Below are positions 9,628 to 18,505 of a stretch of DNA of 64,000 nt, piece by piece (within the stretch, counting starts at the first letter, position 1; each line of letters begins with the position of its first letter). The stretch covers positions 62,001 to 126,000 of the forward strand of contig NZ_SWBM01000001.1 of assembly GCF_005116465.1 (NCBI RefSeq), given 5' to 3'. Source of the DNA: Robertmurraya kyonggiensis (lineage in GTDB: Bacteria > Bacillota > Bacilli > Bacillales > Cytobacillaceae). Made by a program: the position numbers and the translations under genes. The notes under the pieces are model-generated. The model ran no database searches and was not told the origin of the DNA. It saw only the letters and a list, made by a program, of their open reading frames with translations.

Positions 9628-10440
9628 ATGAATCTTACGCCAAAGCAGATCGTCGAGTTACATGGGTTTAATAATCTTACAAAATCATTAAGTTTTAATA
9701 TGTATGATATTTGCTATACGAAAACAAGGGAAGAGCGGGATGCTTATTTAGAATATATTGATGAAGTATATAACGCCGACCGACTAACGAATATCTTATC
9801 TAACGTAGCAGAGATTATTGGCGCGCATATTCTGAATGTGGCAAAACAGGATTATATTCCACAAGGTGCGAGTGTAACGATTCTTGTTTCAGAAGGACCA
9901 GTGGATGAGTCGCCTGTGGAATCATTCGAAGAATCGCCGGGACCGATTCCTGGTTCAGTCGTTGCCCAAATGGATAAAAGTCATATCACCGTACATACCT
10001 ATCCTGAGTCACATCCTGATGAGGGGATAAGTACCTTCCGTGCTGATATAGATGTAGCGACATGTGGAGAAATCTCTCCGTTAAAGGCACTGAATTATTT
10101 AATTCATTCTTTTGAAACAGATGTGATGACAATTGATTATCGGGTTCGTGGTTTTACCCGTGATATCACAGGACATAAACTATTTATCGATCATGAAATT
10201 AATTCCATTCAAAACTATATCCCGGACGATGTGAAAAAGCTCTATCATATGATTGATGTTAACGTATATCAGGAGAATATTTTTCATACGAAATGTAAAC
10301 TTCGAGGATTTGATTTGAATAATTATTTATTTCATCAATCAAAGGCTGATCTAACTTCAGAAGAAGAAAAGGAGATTACGGAAAAACTCGTAACCGAAAT
10401 GGATGAAATTTTTTACGGGAAAAATATAACGGACGATTGA
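9628..10440 (+). CDS. speD: S-adenosylmethionine decarboxylase proenzyme (enterobacterial type)
   Basis: About 270 residues, the long SpeD type (E. coli is 264). The proenzyme self-cleaves between Lys and Ser in [12 protein letters not shown] (near residue 120), making the serine into the pyruvoyl cofactor. The enzyme makes decarboxylated SAM, the aminopropyl donor for spermidine. A glutamate/proline-rich segment just before the cleavage site (about residues 95-110) is notable. ATG 9628 is preferred over the overlapping GTG at 9625; AAAGGGGA lies about 8 bases upstream. No speE or speH is adjacent. Confidence 0.93.
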   Translation: MNLTPKQIVELHGFNNLTKSLSFNMYDICYTKTREERDAYLEYIDEVYNADRLTNILSNVAEIIGAHILNVAKQDYIPQGASVTILVSEGPVDESPVESFEESPGPIPGSVVAQMDKSHITVHTYPESHPDEGISTFRADIDVATCGEISPLKALNYLIHSFETDVMTIDYRVRGFTRDITGHKLFIDHEINSIQNYIPDDVKKLYHMIDVNVYQENIFHTKCKLRGFDLNNYLFHQSKADLTSEEEKEITEKLVTEMDEIFYGKNITDD

Positions 10441-10464
10441 GACTACGATACTGTAGTCTTTTTC
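10440..10464 (+). terminator. Rho-independent terminator of speD
   Basis: AGACTAC/GTAGTCT stem with a six-base loop and a T run, overlapping the last base of the stop codon. Confidence 0.85.
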
Positions 10465-10508
10465 ATTTAAACGATATAATAGAGAAAATAGCCTGCAGGG
10501 GGGAGAAA

Positions 10509-11120
10509 ATGGATATCAATCATCTTAGGTCACTCCTTCAAAATCGAAAGCCTCGAATTTTAGGAAGTGAAGATTACTCGAATTATGCGGTGCTTTTACC
10601 GATAATCGAAAAAGACGATGGACTGCACGTCTTGTTTGAGGTTCGGTCCCATCAGTTAAGAAGACAACCAGGAGAAATTTGTTTTCCTGGTGGTAGGGTA
10701 GACGAGAGTGATAAAAATGAAGAACATACAGCTATTCGTGAAACTTCCGAAGAATTAGGAATTGCTGAAGAGGAGATTATCAATGTATCCCCACTCGATT
10801 ATATGGTCTCATCGTTCGGCTCCATTATTTATCCCTATGTTGGATTTATTAATGAATCTGCGCATATTTCACCTAATCCAGCTGAAGTAGCTGAAGTTTT
10901 CTCTGTCCCACTCACATATCTTCAACAAACGAAACCAGAAATTTATCATATTAATTTCAAGTTAGAGCCTGAGGAAAAATTTCCTTTTCACCATATTAGA
11001 GGTGGGGAGAAGTATAAGTGGCAGATTCGACAAATGGAAGAGTACTTCTATTATTATGAAGATAAAGTGATCTGGGGACTGACCGCACGAATCTTATCTC
11101 ATTTTTTAGAGATTATCTAA
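10509..11120 (+). CDS. NUDIX hydrolase, probable CoA pyrophosphatase
   Basis: About 203 residues. The NUDIX region reads GGRVDESDKNEEHTAIRETS followed by EELGI, and just before it lies RSHQLRRQPGEICFPGG, the signature of the UPF0035 branch whose members cleave CoA to phosphopantetheine and 3',5'-ADP. ATG 10509 follows GGGGGGAGA closely; the longer frame from 10437 overlaps the speD terminator and is not credible. Substrate specificity is inferred from the UPF0035 motif only. Confidence 0.85.
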   Translation: MDINHLRSLLQNRKPRILGSEDYSNYAVLLPIIEKDDGLHVLFEVRSHQLRRQPGEICFPGGRVDESDKNEEHTAIRETSEELGIAEEEIINVSPLDYMVSSFGSIIYPYVGFINESAHISPNPAEVAEVFSVPLTYLQQTKPEIYHINFKLEPEEKFPFHHIRGGEKYKWQIRQMEEYFYYYEDKVIWGLTARILSHFLEII

Positions 11121-11148
11121 TCTTAATTATAATTATTCTAAATAAATA

Positions 11149-11176
11149 TTGACTTTAATATTTAAATTGGTATAAT
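11149..11176 (+). promoter_or_regulatory. SigA-type promoter
   Basis: TTGACT, 16-bp spacer, TATAAT, ending 43 bp before a small gene with its own ribosome binding site. Close to the vegetative consensus. Confidence 0.75.
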
Positions 11177-11218
11177 TCTAATTAAGAAAGAAATCGCACT
11201 AGGGAGATGATTCATTTG

Positions 11219-11317
11219 GTGAAAAAGACATGTGATACTTGCCATCAAGAAGTAATCCAGCTTAAGCACTCTAGTATATGTGCATGCGGGAGAAAGCTTT
11301 TAACAGTAATTAAATAA
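11219..11317 (+). CDS. Small cysteine-rich (zinc-ribbon-like) protein, 32 residues
   Basis: A short frame starting VKKTCDTCHQE with a second cysteine pair CAC about 20 residues later (CxxC plus CxC), which suggests one bound Zn2+ or a small redox site. AGGGAGATGA precedes the start; GTG at 11219 and TTG at 11216 are both possible. A near-consensus SigA promoter lies upstream and a terminator downstream, so this appears to be an independent gene too short for routine gene calling. No function is known to me. Confidence 0.65.
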   Translation: MKKTCDTCHQEVIQLKHSSICACGRKLLTVIK

Positions 11318-11358
11318 AGATGAGCCATGCTTTGGCCAAATTATATAGACATTTTGAT

Positions 11359-11388
11359 AACAGTCCGATGGGGGCTGTTTTTGTTTTT
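11359..11388 (+). terminator. Terminator of the small cysteine-rich gene
   Basis: AACAGTCC/GGGCTGTT stem (one G-T pair) followed by TTTTGTTTTTT. Confidence 0.75.
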
Positions 11389-11449
11389 TCTTCTAATTTC
11401 TAGGAAATATAGATTATAATAGAATAAATCAACGAGGGGGGAAACAAAC

Positions 11450-12436
11450 ATGATACGCTTTGGAATCATCGGAACCAATTGGATAACTGACTCATTTTTG
11501 CAGGCTGCTAGTCAGCATTCAGATTTTCAGTTAACCGCTGTTTATTCACGTACTCAGGAAAAAGCATCAGAATTTGCTGCAAAATATGGCATCGATTTAA
11601 CTTTTACAAGTCTTGAAGAGATGGCTAAAAGTGATGCGATTGATGCTGTGTACATCGCAAGTCCAAACTCTTACCATGCGGACCAAGCCATTTTACTAAT
11701 GGAAAATAAAAAGCATGTGTTATGTGAAAAGCCAATGGCTTCGAATGCACGTGAGCTTAGAAAAATGGTCGAGACTGCGAAGGAACATAATGTATTATTA
11801 ATGGAAGCTCTAAAAACAACATTTCTTCCAAATTTCCAAGCAATTAAGAATAATATACATAAGATTGGTCAGGTAAGAAGATTTTTCGCAAGCTATTGTC
11901 AGTATTCATCTCGCTATGATGCATATAAAGAGGGCGCAATTCTAAACGCATTTAAGCCAGAGTTTTCAAACGGTTCATTGATGGATATCGGGGTATATTG
12001 CTTGTATCCGGCTGTTGCACTATTTGGGAAGCCCAAGGAAATTAAGGCGAGCGGCTTTTTACTAGAAACAGGTGTTGATGCTGAAGGAAGCTTAGTTTTG
12101 CAATACGAAGACAAGGATGTCCTTCTGATGTTCTCAAAAATCACAAATTCCTATGTTCAATCAGAAGTCCAAGGGGAAGAAGGTAGCATCGTTTTTGACA
12201 AACTAAATCCACCTGAGGATGTAAAAATTCGTTATCGTAATGGTGAAGTAGAAGATATCGCTCAAGTACAAGTTAATCATCCAATGTACTACGAAACAAA
12301 TGAATTTATTGAGCTTTTACAAAACGGTAAAAGAGAATCGAGTATCAACTCATATGAAGTTTCTTTACAGGTGATGGAAATTTTAGATGAGGCAAGAAAA
12401 CAAATGGGTGTCGTTTATCCAAGTGATTTAGAATGA
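11450..12436 (+). CDS. Gfo/Idh/MocA family oxidoreductase
   Basis: 328 residues. The N-terminal NAD(P)-binding GIIGTNWITDSF and the family motif CEKPMASN (lysine and proline of the EKP signature) are clear, followed by the C-terminal alpha/beta substrate domain. The family oxidises or reduces sugars, inositols or related polyols. The gene stands alone with an AGGGGGGAAA-like ribosome binding site, so the substrate cannot be inferred. Confidence 0.9.
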   Translation: MIRFGIIGTNWITDSFLQAASQHSDFQLTAVYSRTQEKASEFAAKYGIDLTFTSLEEMAKSDAIDAVYIASPNSYHADQAILLMENKKHVLCEKPMASNARELRKMVETAKEHNVLLMEALKTTFLPNFQAIKNNIHKIGQVRRFFASYCQYSSRYDAYKEGAILNAFKPEFSNGSLMDIGVYCLYPAVALFGKPKEIKASGFLLETGVDAEGSLVLQYEDKDVLLMFSKITNSYVQSEVQGEEGSIVFDKLNPPEDVKIRYRNGEVEDIAQVQVNHPMYYETNEFIELLQNGKRESSINSYEVSLQVMEILDEARKQMGVVYPSDLE

Positions 12437-12492
12437 AACCTACGATTTCCTAAAACCGTATAGAAACATATAACATGATTGGAGTTGAGTCT

Positions 12493-13155
12493 ATGGAAAT
12501 GGAAAAAAAGGATACAGGGAAGCCTTCCCTGTTAGGAATGTTTTGGAGACCAAATGAGCAGTTTGAAAAAATTAGACAAGAGCCAAAGATTTGGGGAGTT
12601 CTTTTTATTATTACTCTCGTCTATGGCCTAGCTGCTAGTTTGTCAGCGTTGACAATTAAGGCAGAGGATCTAGTTGTACCAGGTACACTTTCTCTGGAAC
12701 AAGCAGAGTTAGTCTTGCCACTTACCAAAGTTACAACTGCTGTTGGCGGACTTTTCGCACCGATTTTAGGTATTTTGATTTCTACCGTTATTCATTTTAT
12801 CATTGTTAAAATTGCTAGTAAGAATACAACTTTTAAACAATTATTTTCCATGAACACTTATATATTGGTCATTGGAGCTGCGGGAATCTTATTGAACAAT
12901 CTAATTCAATACTTGGTTGGTCAGAATTCAGATATCTCATTCACAAGTATTGGAGGAGTATTGGGCAGTGACTCGCCTGTTCTTGCCACTTTTGAGATAT
13001 TCAGTATTTGGCAGCTAATTCTAGTTGCATTTGGTCTTCATAAAGTAGGACAGCTTTCAAAAGGAGCTGCATGGACGATATCGATTGTCTTCTTTATTTT
13101 AGGTCTTGGAATGGGCTTCATTGCCGAGGCACTTCAAGGACTAACAGGTATTTAA
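12493..13155 (+). CDS. Yip1 domain membrane protein
   Basis: About 220 residues with about five membrane segments after a cytoplasmic N-terminus (MFWRPNEQFEKIRQEP), the usual Yip1-domain layout in Bacillus. ATG 12493 has GGAG eight bases upstream; the ATG at 12475 has none. Function of bacterial Yip1 proteins is unknown. The gene lies 56 bp after the oxidoreductase gene without a clear terminator, so the two may be co-transcribed. Confidence 0.8.
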   Translation: MEMEKKDTGKPSLLGMFWRPNEQFEKIRQEPKIWGVLFIITLVYGLAASLSALTIKAEDLVVPGTLSLEQAELVLPLTKVTTAVGGLFAPILGILISTVIHFIIVKIASKNTTFKQLFSMNTYILVIGAAGILLNNLIQYLVGQNSDISFTSIGGVLGSDSPVLATFEIFSIWQLILVAFGLHKVGQLSKGAAWTISIVFFILGLGMGFIAEALQGLTGI

Positions 13156-13163
13156 TCAAATAA

Positions 13164-13203
13164 AAATTGCTCTTTCCATTTCATGTGGGAGGAGCTATTT
13201 TTG
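13164..13203 (+). terminator. Probable terminator after the Yip1 gene
   Basis: Imperfect stem pairing ATTGCTC with GAGCTAT, CC/GG inner pairs, and a TTTTT run. Confidence 0.55.
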
Positions 13204-13273
13204 TGTGCATGTCTGCGTTTATGGAAAAAATAGGCGGGTAAAGAATTTGTAAAATGTCAGGGTGGTGATTGTT

Positions 13274-13459
13274 GTGGAACAGTCAAGACTTGTGATAAGA
13301 GCATACAAGATTAAGAGGGGTGACACAGTCTGCTCCATCGCCCGTGAATTTAACATCTCCATTATTTCTTTATTAAAAGTCAACCAACATAAAAATCCGA
13401 AACAGCTAACGATAGGTGATACCCTTGCTGTACCGACTGAGGATTCGGATTCGGCTTAA
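13274..13459 (+). CDS. Small LysM-domain protein
   Basis: About 61 residues forming essentially one LysM motif (YKIKRGDTVCSIAREFNI, then LLKVNQ and IGDTLAVP). LysM binds N-acetylglucosamine polymers such as peptidoglycan. No signal peptide is visible, which is common for Bacillus spore-associated LysM proteins such as SafA. Three in-frame GTG codons compete; the one at 13274 is best spaced from AGGGTGGTGA. Confidence 0.75.
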   Translation: MEQSRLVIRAYKIKRGDTVCSIAREFNISIISLLKVNQHKNPKQLTIGDTLAVPTEDSDSA

Positions 13460-13526
13460 AAGAGATTGTCTCATAAAAATAGGATAAATCCAGATGTGGA
13501 GAAGGCAATTTTTCTCGTAAACCATT

Positions 13527-13623
13527 CATGAGGACAACTATTTTAAGGAACCAACGAATAGTGTCCGCATGAGCTCGTCATGAAGACAACTATTGCGAGA
13601 ATCCAGTGAACAATGTCCGCATG
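13527..13623. repeat. Two-copy intergenic repeat with internal inverted symmetry
   Basis: Two 45-bp copies (13527-13571 and 13579-13623, period 52) each begin CATGARGACAACTATT and end GTCCGCATG. Within each copy the two ends are imperfect inverted repeats (CATGAGGACA against TGTCCGCATG), so each could fold as a hairpin or be a palindromic mobile repeat. No coding potential is seen in 13460-13650. Confidence 0.7.
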
Positions 13624-13650
13624 ACCTATCAACAGAGAATATCTAAACAA

Positions 13651-13710
13651 AAAAGAGGAGCTATCCCAAGTGTGTATCTAAAAAAACACTTTTGGAATAG
13701 CCTCTTTTTC
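13651..13710. terminator. Long bidirectional terminator
   Basis: A large imperfect hairpin pairs AAAAGAGG..CTATCCCAA with TTGGAATAGCCTCTTTTT around a loop that itself contains GTGT/ACAC. T runs occur on both strands, so it can serve both the LysM gene and the convergent coat-protein gene. Confidence 0.8.
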
Positions 13711-13711
13711 T

Positions 13712-14320
13712 CTATTGAAGCATAGTTCCATTTCCAGTCGCAGGTTCAAATGCATTTAGCATGTGCTGCATATCTTGTCCGCTGAATTGGGGGACTTGAT
13801 AGTAGCCTTTTTTGTTTTGGTATAAAAAAAGTTCATAGGCCATTTCAATATGATTCGGGACACTGTCCGCAATTACACGACGAACGACTGGATTATTACA
13901 CTCTGTAGCGGCCATTGTCATACAGCTTGAAAGGGACTTCATGCAAGACATCATCACACCAGAAACGCACTTATCACCAATTTGCGATGCCGCTTGATTT
14001 GGCTTTGTTGGCTTGCCGCCTGATAATCCAAACTGCACTTCATTTGATTGATTCATTTTATAAACAGAAGTTTGTTTCGATGGTTCCTGTCCTGTTTTAA
14101 AGGATTCGAGCAAAATATTGTATTCTTCGGTCATAAACTGTCTTTGCCTTTGGATAATATCCTTTAGCTCTTGGTCATTCGTATGTTCTTCACACATCAA
14201 GTATTCATTAAATGCCCCAACCAAACCATGTAATACTTCATGAGTAGCCATGACTTCATGTGCACCATGATTCGTTTGCCCAATTGGTTGTTGCTCATTT
14301 TGGTTAAATTGCTGTTGCAT
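13712..14320 (-). CDS. Spore coat protein, CotF family
   Basis: 202 residues. An N-terminal Gln/Asn-rich segment is followed by HEVMATHEVLHGLVGAFNEY and a C-terminal MAYELFLYQNKKGYYQVPQF typical of CotF/YhcQ coat proteins. Cysteines cluster at GDKCVSGVMMSCMKSLSSC, which could form crosslinks. AGGGGGTAC precedes the start codon. In B. subtilis yhcQ lies near yhcT and yhcU, which are also in this window, so this may be the YhcQ orthologue. Confidence 0.85.
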   Translation of the reverse strand: MQQQFNQNEQQPIGQTNHGAHEVMATHEVLHGLVGAFNEYLMCEEHTNDQELKDIIQRQRQFMTEEYNILLESFKTGQEPSKQTSVYKMNQSNEVQFGLSGGKPTKPNQAASQIGDKCVSGVMMSCMKSLSSCMTMAATECNNPVVRRVIADSVPNHIEMAYELFLYQNKKGYYQVPQFSGQDMQHMLNAFEPATGNGTMLQ

Positions 14321-14384
14321 AAAAAGTACCCCCTAGAATTTTTTAAACATATTTATTATGAGGTTAGGAGGAATCATTCATGCA

Positions 14385-15014
14385 TTATATTTCACGCTGA
14401 TGTCTTGAGACAAAAGCATTTCCTTTCACCCAAAATCTGAGAGGATAATCCTTTGCTTCCCCACTATTTTCTATGCCAATTCTTTTTCCAACTGAAATAC
14501 TTTCGGGGATATAACCTTCAGCAATCATCAAGGGAGGACTCAAAAAAGAGGAACCATAATCGTCCATTGTAATTCCGAGAGCTTTTGTTAATTTCCCCGG
14601 TCCATTTGTTAAATTTCTAAGCTCTGTTGTCTGCCTTCTCGTTTTCATTAAAGGAATACCGGTAAAAGGTTCAACGGCCCGAATTAAAATTGCCTGAGGC
14701 TTTTCTTTTTCACCACTCACCACATTGACCAAACAATGGGTGTGCATCTTATATGTATAAGCAATGCCTGCCTCCCCAAACATCACTTCTGTCCGTTTCG
14801 TTCTTCGGTTTTGAAAGCTATGAGCAGCTTTATCCTCAGGTCCCATATAGGCTTCCGTCTCTACGATATAGCCGGAAGCAACTCCTTCAGAAGTCTCTTT
14901 AATAAGCAAACAACCTAGAAGATTCTGAGCAAGTTCTAACGTCGATTGTTGATAAAACTCCTTTGTTTTAAGCCGGATTTGTAGTGGGTTTTCATTATTA
15001 AAAAACGTATCCAT
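14385..15014 (-). CDS. 3-methyladenine DNA glycosylase (AAG/MPG type)
   Basis: 209 residues, full length for the alkyladenine glycosylase family. It has the catalytic region VETEAYMGPEDKAAHSF, the YKMHTHCLVNVV strand and the GPGKLTKALGI motif. It removes alkylated purines (3-methyladenine, hypoxanthine) in base excision repair. A GGAGG ribosome binding site lies before the ATG. It is transcribed in the same direction as the coat gene but separated by 64 bp. Confidence 0.92.
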   Translation of the reverse strand: MDTFFNNENPLQIRLKTKEFYQQSTLELAQNLLGCLLIKETSEGVASGYIVETEAYMGPEDKAAHSFQNRRTKRTEVMFGEAGIAYTYKMHTHCLVNVVSGEKEKPQAILIRAVEPFTGIPLMKTRRQTTELRNLTNGPGKLTKALGITMDDYGSSFLSPPLMIAEGYIPESISVGKRIGIENSGEAKDYPLRFWVKGNAFVSRHQREI

Positions 15015-15085
15015 CGATTAGCCTCCTTTAATGGAGTTTCTAGTTATGTTCAAGTATAATAACAGTGTTTACTAGGAGGGAAATC

Positions 15086-15886
15086 ATGAACGAGAAAATT
15101 GGATTTATTGGGTCCGGAAAAATGGCCCAAGCTATGATAAAAGGGATATTGTCATCTGCCACATTTGCCCCTAAACAAATTAAAGTTAGTGCAAAGTCAG
15201 ATGAAACAATTAATAAGGTGAAGGAAAAGTATTCAGTCCATGCGACGAAGGATAATGAAGAAGTTGCGAAATGGGCAGATATCCTTTTCCTTGCTGTGAA
15301 GCCTGATATACATAATGAAGTTATTCAAGAAATTAGGTCGGTAATTGCGGAACATACCATTATTATAACCGTTGCTGCAGGAATTACATTGGATACCCTA
15401 GAAAGTGATTTTGGTAAAAAGATTAAAGCGGTCCGCACGATGCCGAATACGCCTTCATTTGTAGGAGAGGGAATGAGTGCGCTCAGCATAAATGATATGG
15501 TTACTTCTGATGACCTTGAACAAGTTTTAGCCATTTTCCGTTCTTTTGGAGAAGTGGAAGTGGTGGCAGAAAGATTAATGGACAGTATTCCAGCGATTAG
15601 TGGTTCTTCTCCAGCCTATGTCTATATGTTTATTGAAGCGCTTGCCGATGGTGGTGTGAAGGATGGTATTCCAAGAGAGCAAGCGTATCGTCTTGCGGCA
15701 CAAGCCGTCCTCGGTGCTGCTAAAATGGTTTTAGAAACTGGCATGCATCCAGGAGAATTAAAGGACCAGGTTTGTACACCAGGTGGAGCAACAATCGAAG
15801 CTGTATCGGCACTAGAATTGAATGGATTCCGCGCATCCGTTTTACAAGCAATGGAAAGCTGTACGAAAAAGATAAAAAAACTTTAG
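15086..15886 (+). CDS. proC: Pyrroline-5-carboxylate reductase
   Basis: About 266 residues. The Rossmann motif is GFIGSGKMAQAMIKG, and the P5C reductase signature appears as SPAYVYMFIEALADGGV and PGGATIEAV. The enzyme makes proline from pyrroline-5-carboxylate with NAD(P)H. ATG 15086 follows AGGAGGG at six bases. Bacillus species carry several paralogues (ProG, ProH, ProI) and I cannot say which one this is. Confidence 0.93.
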   Translation: MNEKIGFIGSGKMAQAMIKGILSSATFAPKQIKVSAKSDETINKVKEKYSVHATKDNEEVAKWADILFLAVKPDIHNEVIQEIRSVIAEHTIIITVAAGITLDTLESDFGKKIKAVRTMPNTPSFVGEGMSALSINDMVTSDDLEQVLAIFRSFGEVEVVAERLMDSIPAISGSSPAYVYMFIEALADGGVKDGIPREQAYRLAAQAVLGAAKMVLETGMHPGELKDQVCTPGGATIEAVSALELNGFRASVLQAMESCTKKIKKL

Positions 15887-15901
15887 AAGTGGGGGATTAC
15901 T

Positions 15902-16804
15902 TTGGAAAAAATTAAGCTAACTGAGGAATTATCATTCTCACGCATGATCCACGGATTATGGAGATTGAATGATTGGAATCTTAAGGACCAAGAATTAGTA
16001 ATGTTAATTGAAGAATGTCTAGACCTTGGCATTACAACCTTTGACCATGCAGATATATACGGAAATTATCAAAATGAAGCTATTTTTGGAAAGGCATTAG
16101 CATTGAAGCCTTCTCTTAGAGACAAGATGGAGATTGTGACAAAGTGCGGAATCAAGCTCCTATCCAATCAACGACCCGATCATGAGGTCAAGCATTACGA
16201 TACAAGCAAAGATCATATCATTAAAAGTGCTGAGAACTCATTGAAAAATTTACAAACGGATTATGTGGATGTGCTCCTTATTCATCGTCCTGATCCGGCT
16301 ATGGATCCAGAAGAGGTGGCCGAAGCATTTACGCTTTTAAAGGAACAGGGGAAAGTAAAACATTTCGGAGTTTCAAACTTTACTCCATCTCAATTTGATA
16401 TGTTAAGCAGTTACTTGCCATTTCCATTGGTAACGAATCAAGTAGAAATTTCGGTGAGTCACCTGGAAACATTCCAAGATGGAACCATTGAACATTGCCT
16501 ACAAAAGAGGGTAGCTCCGATGGCATGGTCACCGGTTGCCGGAGGGAAAATTTTTAACGCTACTGATGAAAAGTCCGTACGTATCAAGAAGGCATTACTC
16601 GAAGTTGGAGAAGAGCTCGGTACAAAGGAATTGGATAAGCTGATGTACGCTTGGCTACTTTATCATCCAGCGAAAATTATGCCGGTCATTGGTTCTGGAA
16701 AAATCGAGCGAATTCGCTCTGCTGTAGATGCTCTATCTATTAAAATGACTTGCCAACATTGGTACAAAATTTGGATAGCTTCCACAGGTGTGGATGTAGC
16801 ATAA
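15902..16804 (+). CDS. Aldo/keto reductase
   Basis: 300 residues. The catalytic tetrad is visible: Asp and Tyr in TTFDHADIYGNY, Lys in EIVTKCG, His in VDVLLIHRPDP; the NADPH-binding end PVIGSGKIERI is present. It resembles YdhF-type reductases. TTG start at 15902 after GGGGG. It lies 15 bp after proC, so the two are probably co-transcribed. Substrate unknown. Confidence 0.9.
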   Translation: MEKIKLTEELSFSRMIHGLWRLNDWNLKDQELVMLIEECLDLGITTFDHADIYGNYQNEAIFGKALALKPSLRDKMEIVTKCGIKLLSNQRPDHEVKHYDTSKDHIIKSAENSLKNLQTDYVDVLLIHRPDPAMDPEEVAEAFTLLKEQGKVKHFGVSNFTPSQFDMLSSYLPFPLVTNQVEISVSHLETFQDGTIEHCLQKRVAPMAWSPVAGGKIFNATDEKSVRIKKALLEVGEELGTKELDKLMYAWLLYHPAKIMPVIGSGKIERIRSAVDALSIKMTCQHWYKIWIASTGVDVA

Positions 16805-16807
16805 AAA

Positions 16808-16835
16808 GAAGACTTGGCATTTGCCAAGTCTTTTA
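16808..16835. terminator. Bidirectional terminator
   Basis: Perfect GACTTGGCA/TGCCAAGTC stem flanked by A and T runs on both sides, between convergent genes. Confidence 0.88.
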
Positions 16836-17270
16836 TTGTGTAAGATTCTCTATTCGGTTCATCAAGCTTGTAACATCACTAATTGTTGTGAAAATCTGCG
16901 AGTTTTCAAGCTTATCTAACGCGATATGACCATTTTCAAGAACTTTATTAATTTCTTCAAGGAGTAATTCATTTTTACTTACTAACTCCTGATGAATGTC
17001 TTCTGCGATTGTTGGGATGTCGCTCAAAGCAATAAATTCTTCAATTTCTGTTTTTAAGGTAGTAAGCTTGGCTTCAAGCTCTGTTACCAACTCAGGATTG
17101 CTTAGGGCATCTTCTACTAATTGTGGGGCTTCTTCAGCGAAAGTATTTAAACGTTCGATATGTTCGGTTGTTACCCCGACATAATCGAGCGTATCGTTAA
17201 CCTCATTCAAAAATGAACAGCCGCTTAACAGCATAGTAGCCAAGACTAGCATGATGGTGAATTTCTTCAT
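16833..17270 (-). CDS. Small lipoprotein, DUF6376-like
   Basis: 145 residues. A signal peptide ends in the lipobox LLSGC (Cys near residue 18), so the protein should be anchored to the outer face of the membrane. The rest is predicted helical and acidic. It matches my memory of the DUF6376 lipoproteins of Bacillus, which lack an assigned role. Stand-alone gene with a GGGAGA ribosome binding site. Confidence 0.72.
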   Translation of the reverse strand: MKKFTIMLVLATMLLSGCSFLNEVNDTLDYVGVTTEHIERLNTFAEEAPQLVEDALSNPELVTELEAKLTTLKTEIEEFIALSDIPTIAEDIHQELVSKNELLLEEINKVLENGHIALDKLENSQIFTTISDVTSLMNRIENLTQ

Positions 17271-17430
17271 CTCATTCTCCCTTCTTGATTAACTTTATAA
17301 TTATGCTTTCTATACTTACGTTCGAAAGCGCAAAAAGTTTCATGACAAAGATATCTCTTGAAAAGAATGCAGGTCCGGCGTAAAATGGGTTGAACAAACC
17401 AATGATTAAATTTTGAAGGGTTTGATATTC

Positions 17431-18462
17431 GTGACATTAGGACCTCGGGTTATAAAAACGGGAATTGCAGTTACGCTCGCATTATACATATGCTCTTTGT
17501 TTCATTTGGAATCAGCTGTATTCGCTGGTGTTGCCGCGATTTTTACCATTCAACCTTCGATTTATCGAACGTGGAAACAAATTTGGGACCAAGCTCAAAC
17601 AAATACATTAGGTGCAATCATTGCGTTATTGGCACTTTATTTTCTAGGCAATGATCCCTTGGCAATTGGCCTCGTAATGATTATCGTTATTCTAGTTAGC
17701 TTGAAACTAAAAATGGCCGAAACGATTTCCCTTACATTGGTGACAGTGCTGGCGATTATGAGTGCACCGGGTAATGAAGATTTATTGTTTGCTTTGCATC
17801 GATTTGGCATTATCCTAATCGGAATGACATCTGCCTTATTGGTAAACGTATTGATCGCCCCACCCAATTACCGGAAAAACTACATCGACAAAGTTTATAA
17901 AGTGTTTCAAAATATGTCCATTTTAATGAGGACGGCGATTTCGAATGAAATGACGGAGAAATCATTTCATGATCAAATGAAGCAACTAGAAAAGGACCTC
18001 TTAAAACTAGAGGAGCAGTTTAAGCTCTTTGATGAAGAACGAGAGAAGATGGCGAAGGTCAATCAAATGGACTTACGAGAAATTGTTGTCTTTAAGATGA
18101 TGTTCAAATCGCTTCAACAAGGGTTTCTTGTTTTAGAAAGTATAGATGATTTCTATTTTCAAAGTAAACCAAATGAAGATGAGAATGTATTTTTCGATCA
18201 ACAATTAGAGCATTTAATCAAACTTCACGAGCTGATTTTATTAAAATACAACGGAAAAATAAAAATGGATGAAGAGCATCAGCTTGAAGAGGAGTTATTG
18301 AATCAAACAAGCGCATTCTTGGAAAAAAACATCAGTGATTTTAAAGAGGAAGAAGGAAGTAAAATTCCTCTCGTTGTTATTAGTTCAATAGTTTATCAAT
18401 ACGCATTCCAGTTGAATCGTCTAGACCGACTCGTTGAGCAATATGTGAAAAGGACAAAATAA
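17431..18462 (+). CDS. Aromatic acid exporter/FUSC family membrane protein (DUF939)
   Basis: About 343 residues. The N-terminal half has four to six membrane segments with the IFTIQPSIYRTWKQIWDQ motif typical of the family. The C-terminal half is charged, helical and probably cytoplasmic. Proteins of this type resemble the membrane half of AaeB-like aromatic acid exporters. Starts at TTG 17413, TTG 17422 and GTG 17431 are possible; 17431 sits best behind GAAGGG. Monocistronic. Confidence 0.78.
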   Translation: MTLGPRVIKTGIAVTLALYICSLFHLESAVFAGVAAIFTIQPSIYRTWKQIWDQAQTNTLGAIIALLALYFLGNDPLAIGLVMIIVILVSLKLKMAETISLTLVTVLAIMSAPGNEDLLFALHRFGIILIGMTSALLVNVLIAPPNYRKNYIDKVYKVFQNMSILMRTAISNEMTEKSFHDQMKQLEKDLLKLEEQFKLFDEEREKMAKVNQMDLREIVVFKMMFKSLQQGFLVLESIDDFYFQSKPNEDENVFFDQQLEHLIKLHELILLKYNGKIKMDEEHQLEEELLNQTSAFLEKNISDFKEEEGSKIPLVVISSIVYQYAFQLNRLDRLVEQYVKRTK

Positions 18463-18505
18463 AAGACCTATGAGGGGATTGAACGCCTTCATAGGTCTCT
18501 TTTTA
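18461..18505. terminator. Bidirectional terminator
   Basis: AGACCTATGA/TCATAGGTCT stem with a further GG/CC pairing and flanking A/T runs, between convergent genes. Confidence 0.85.
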
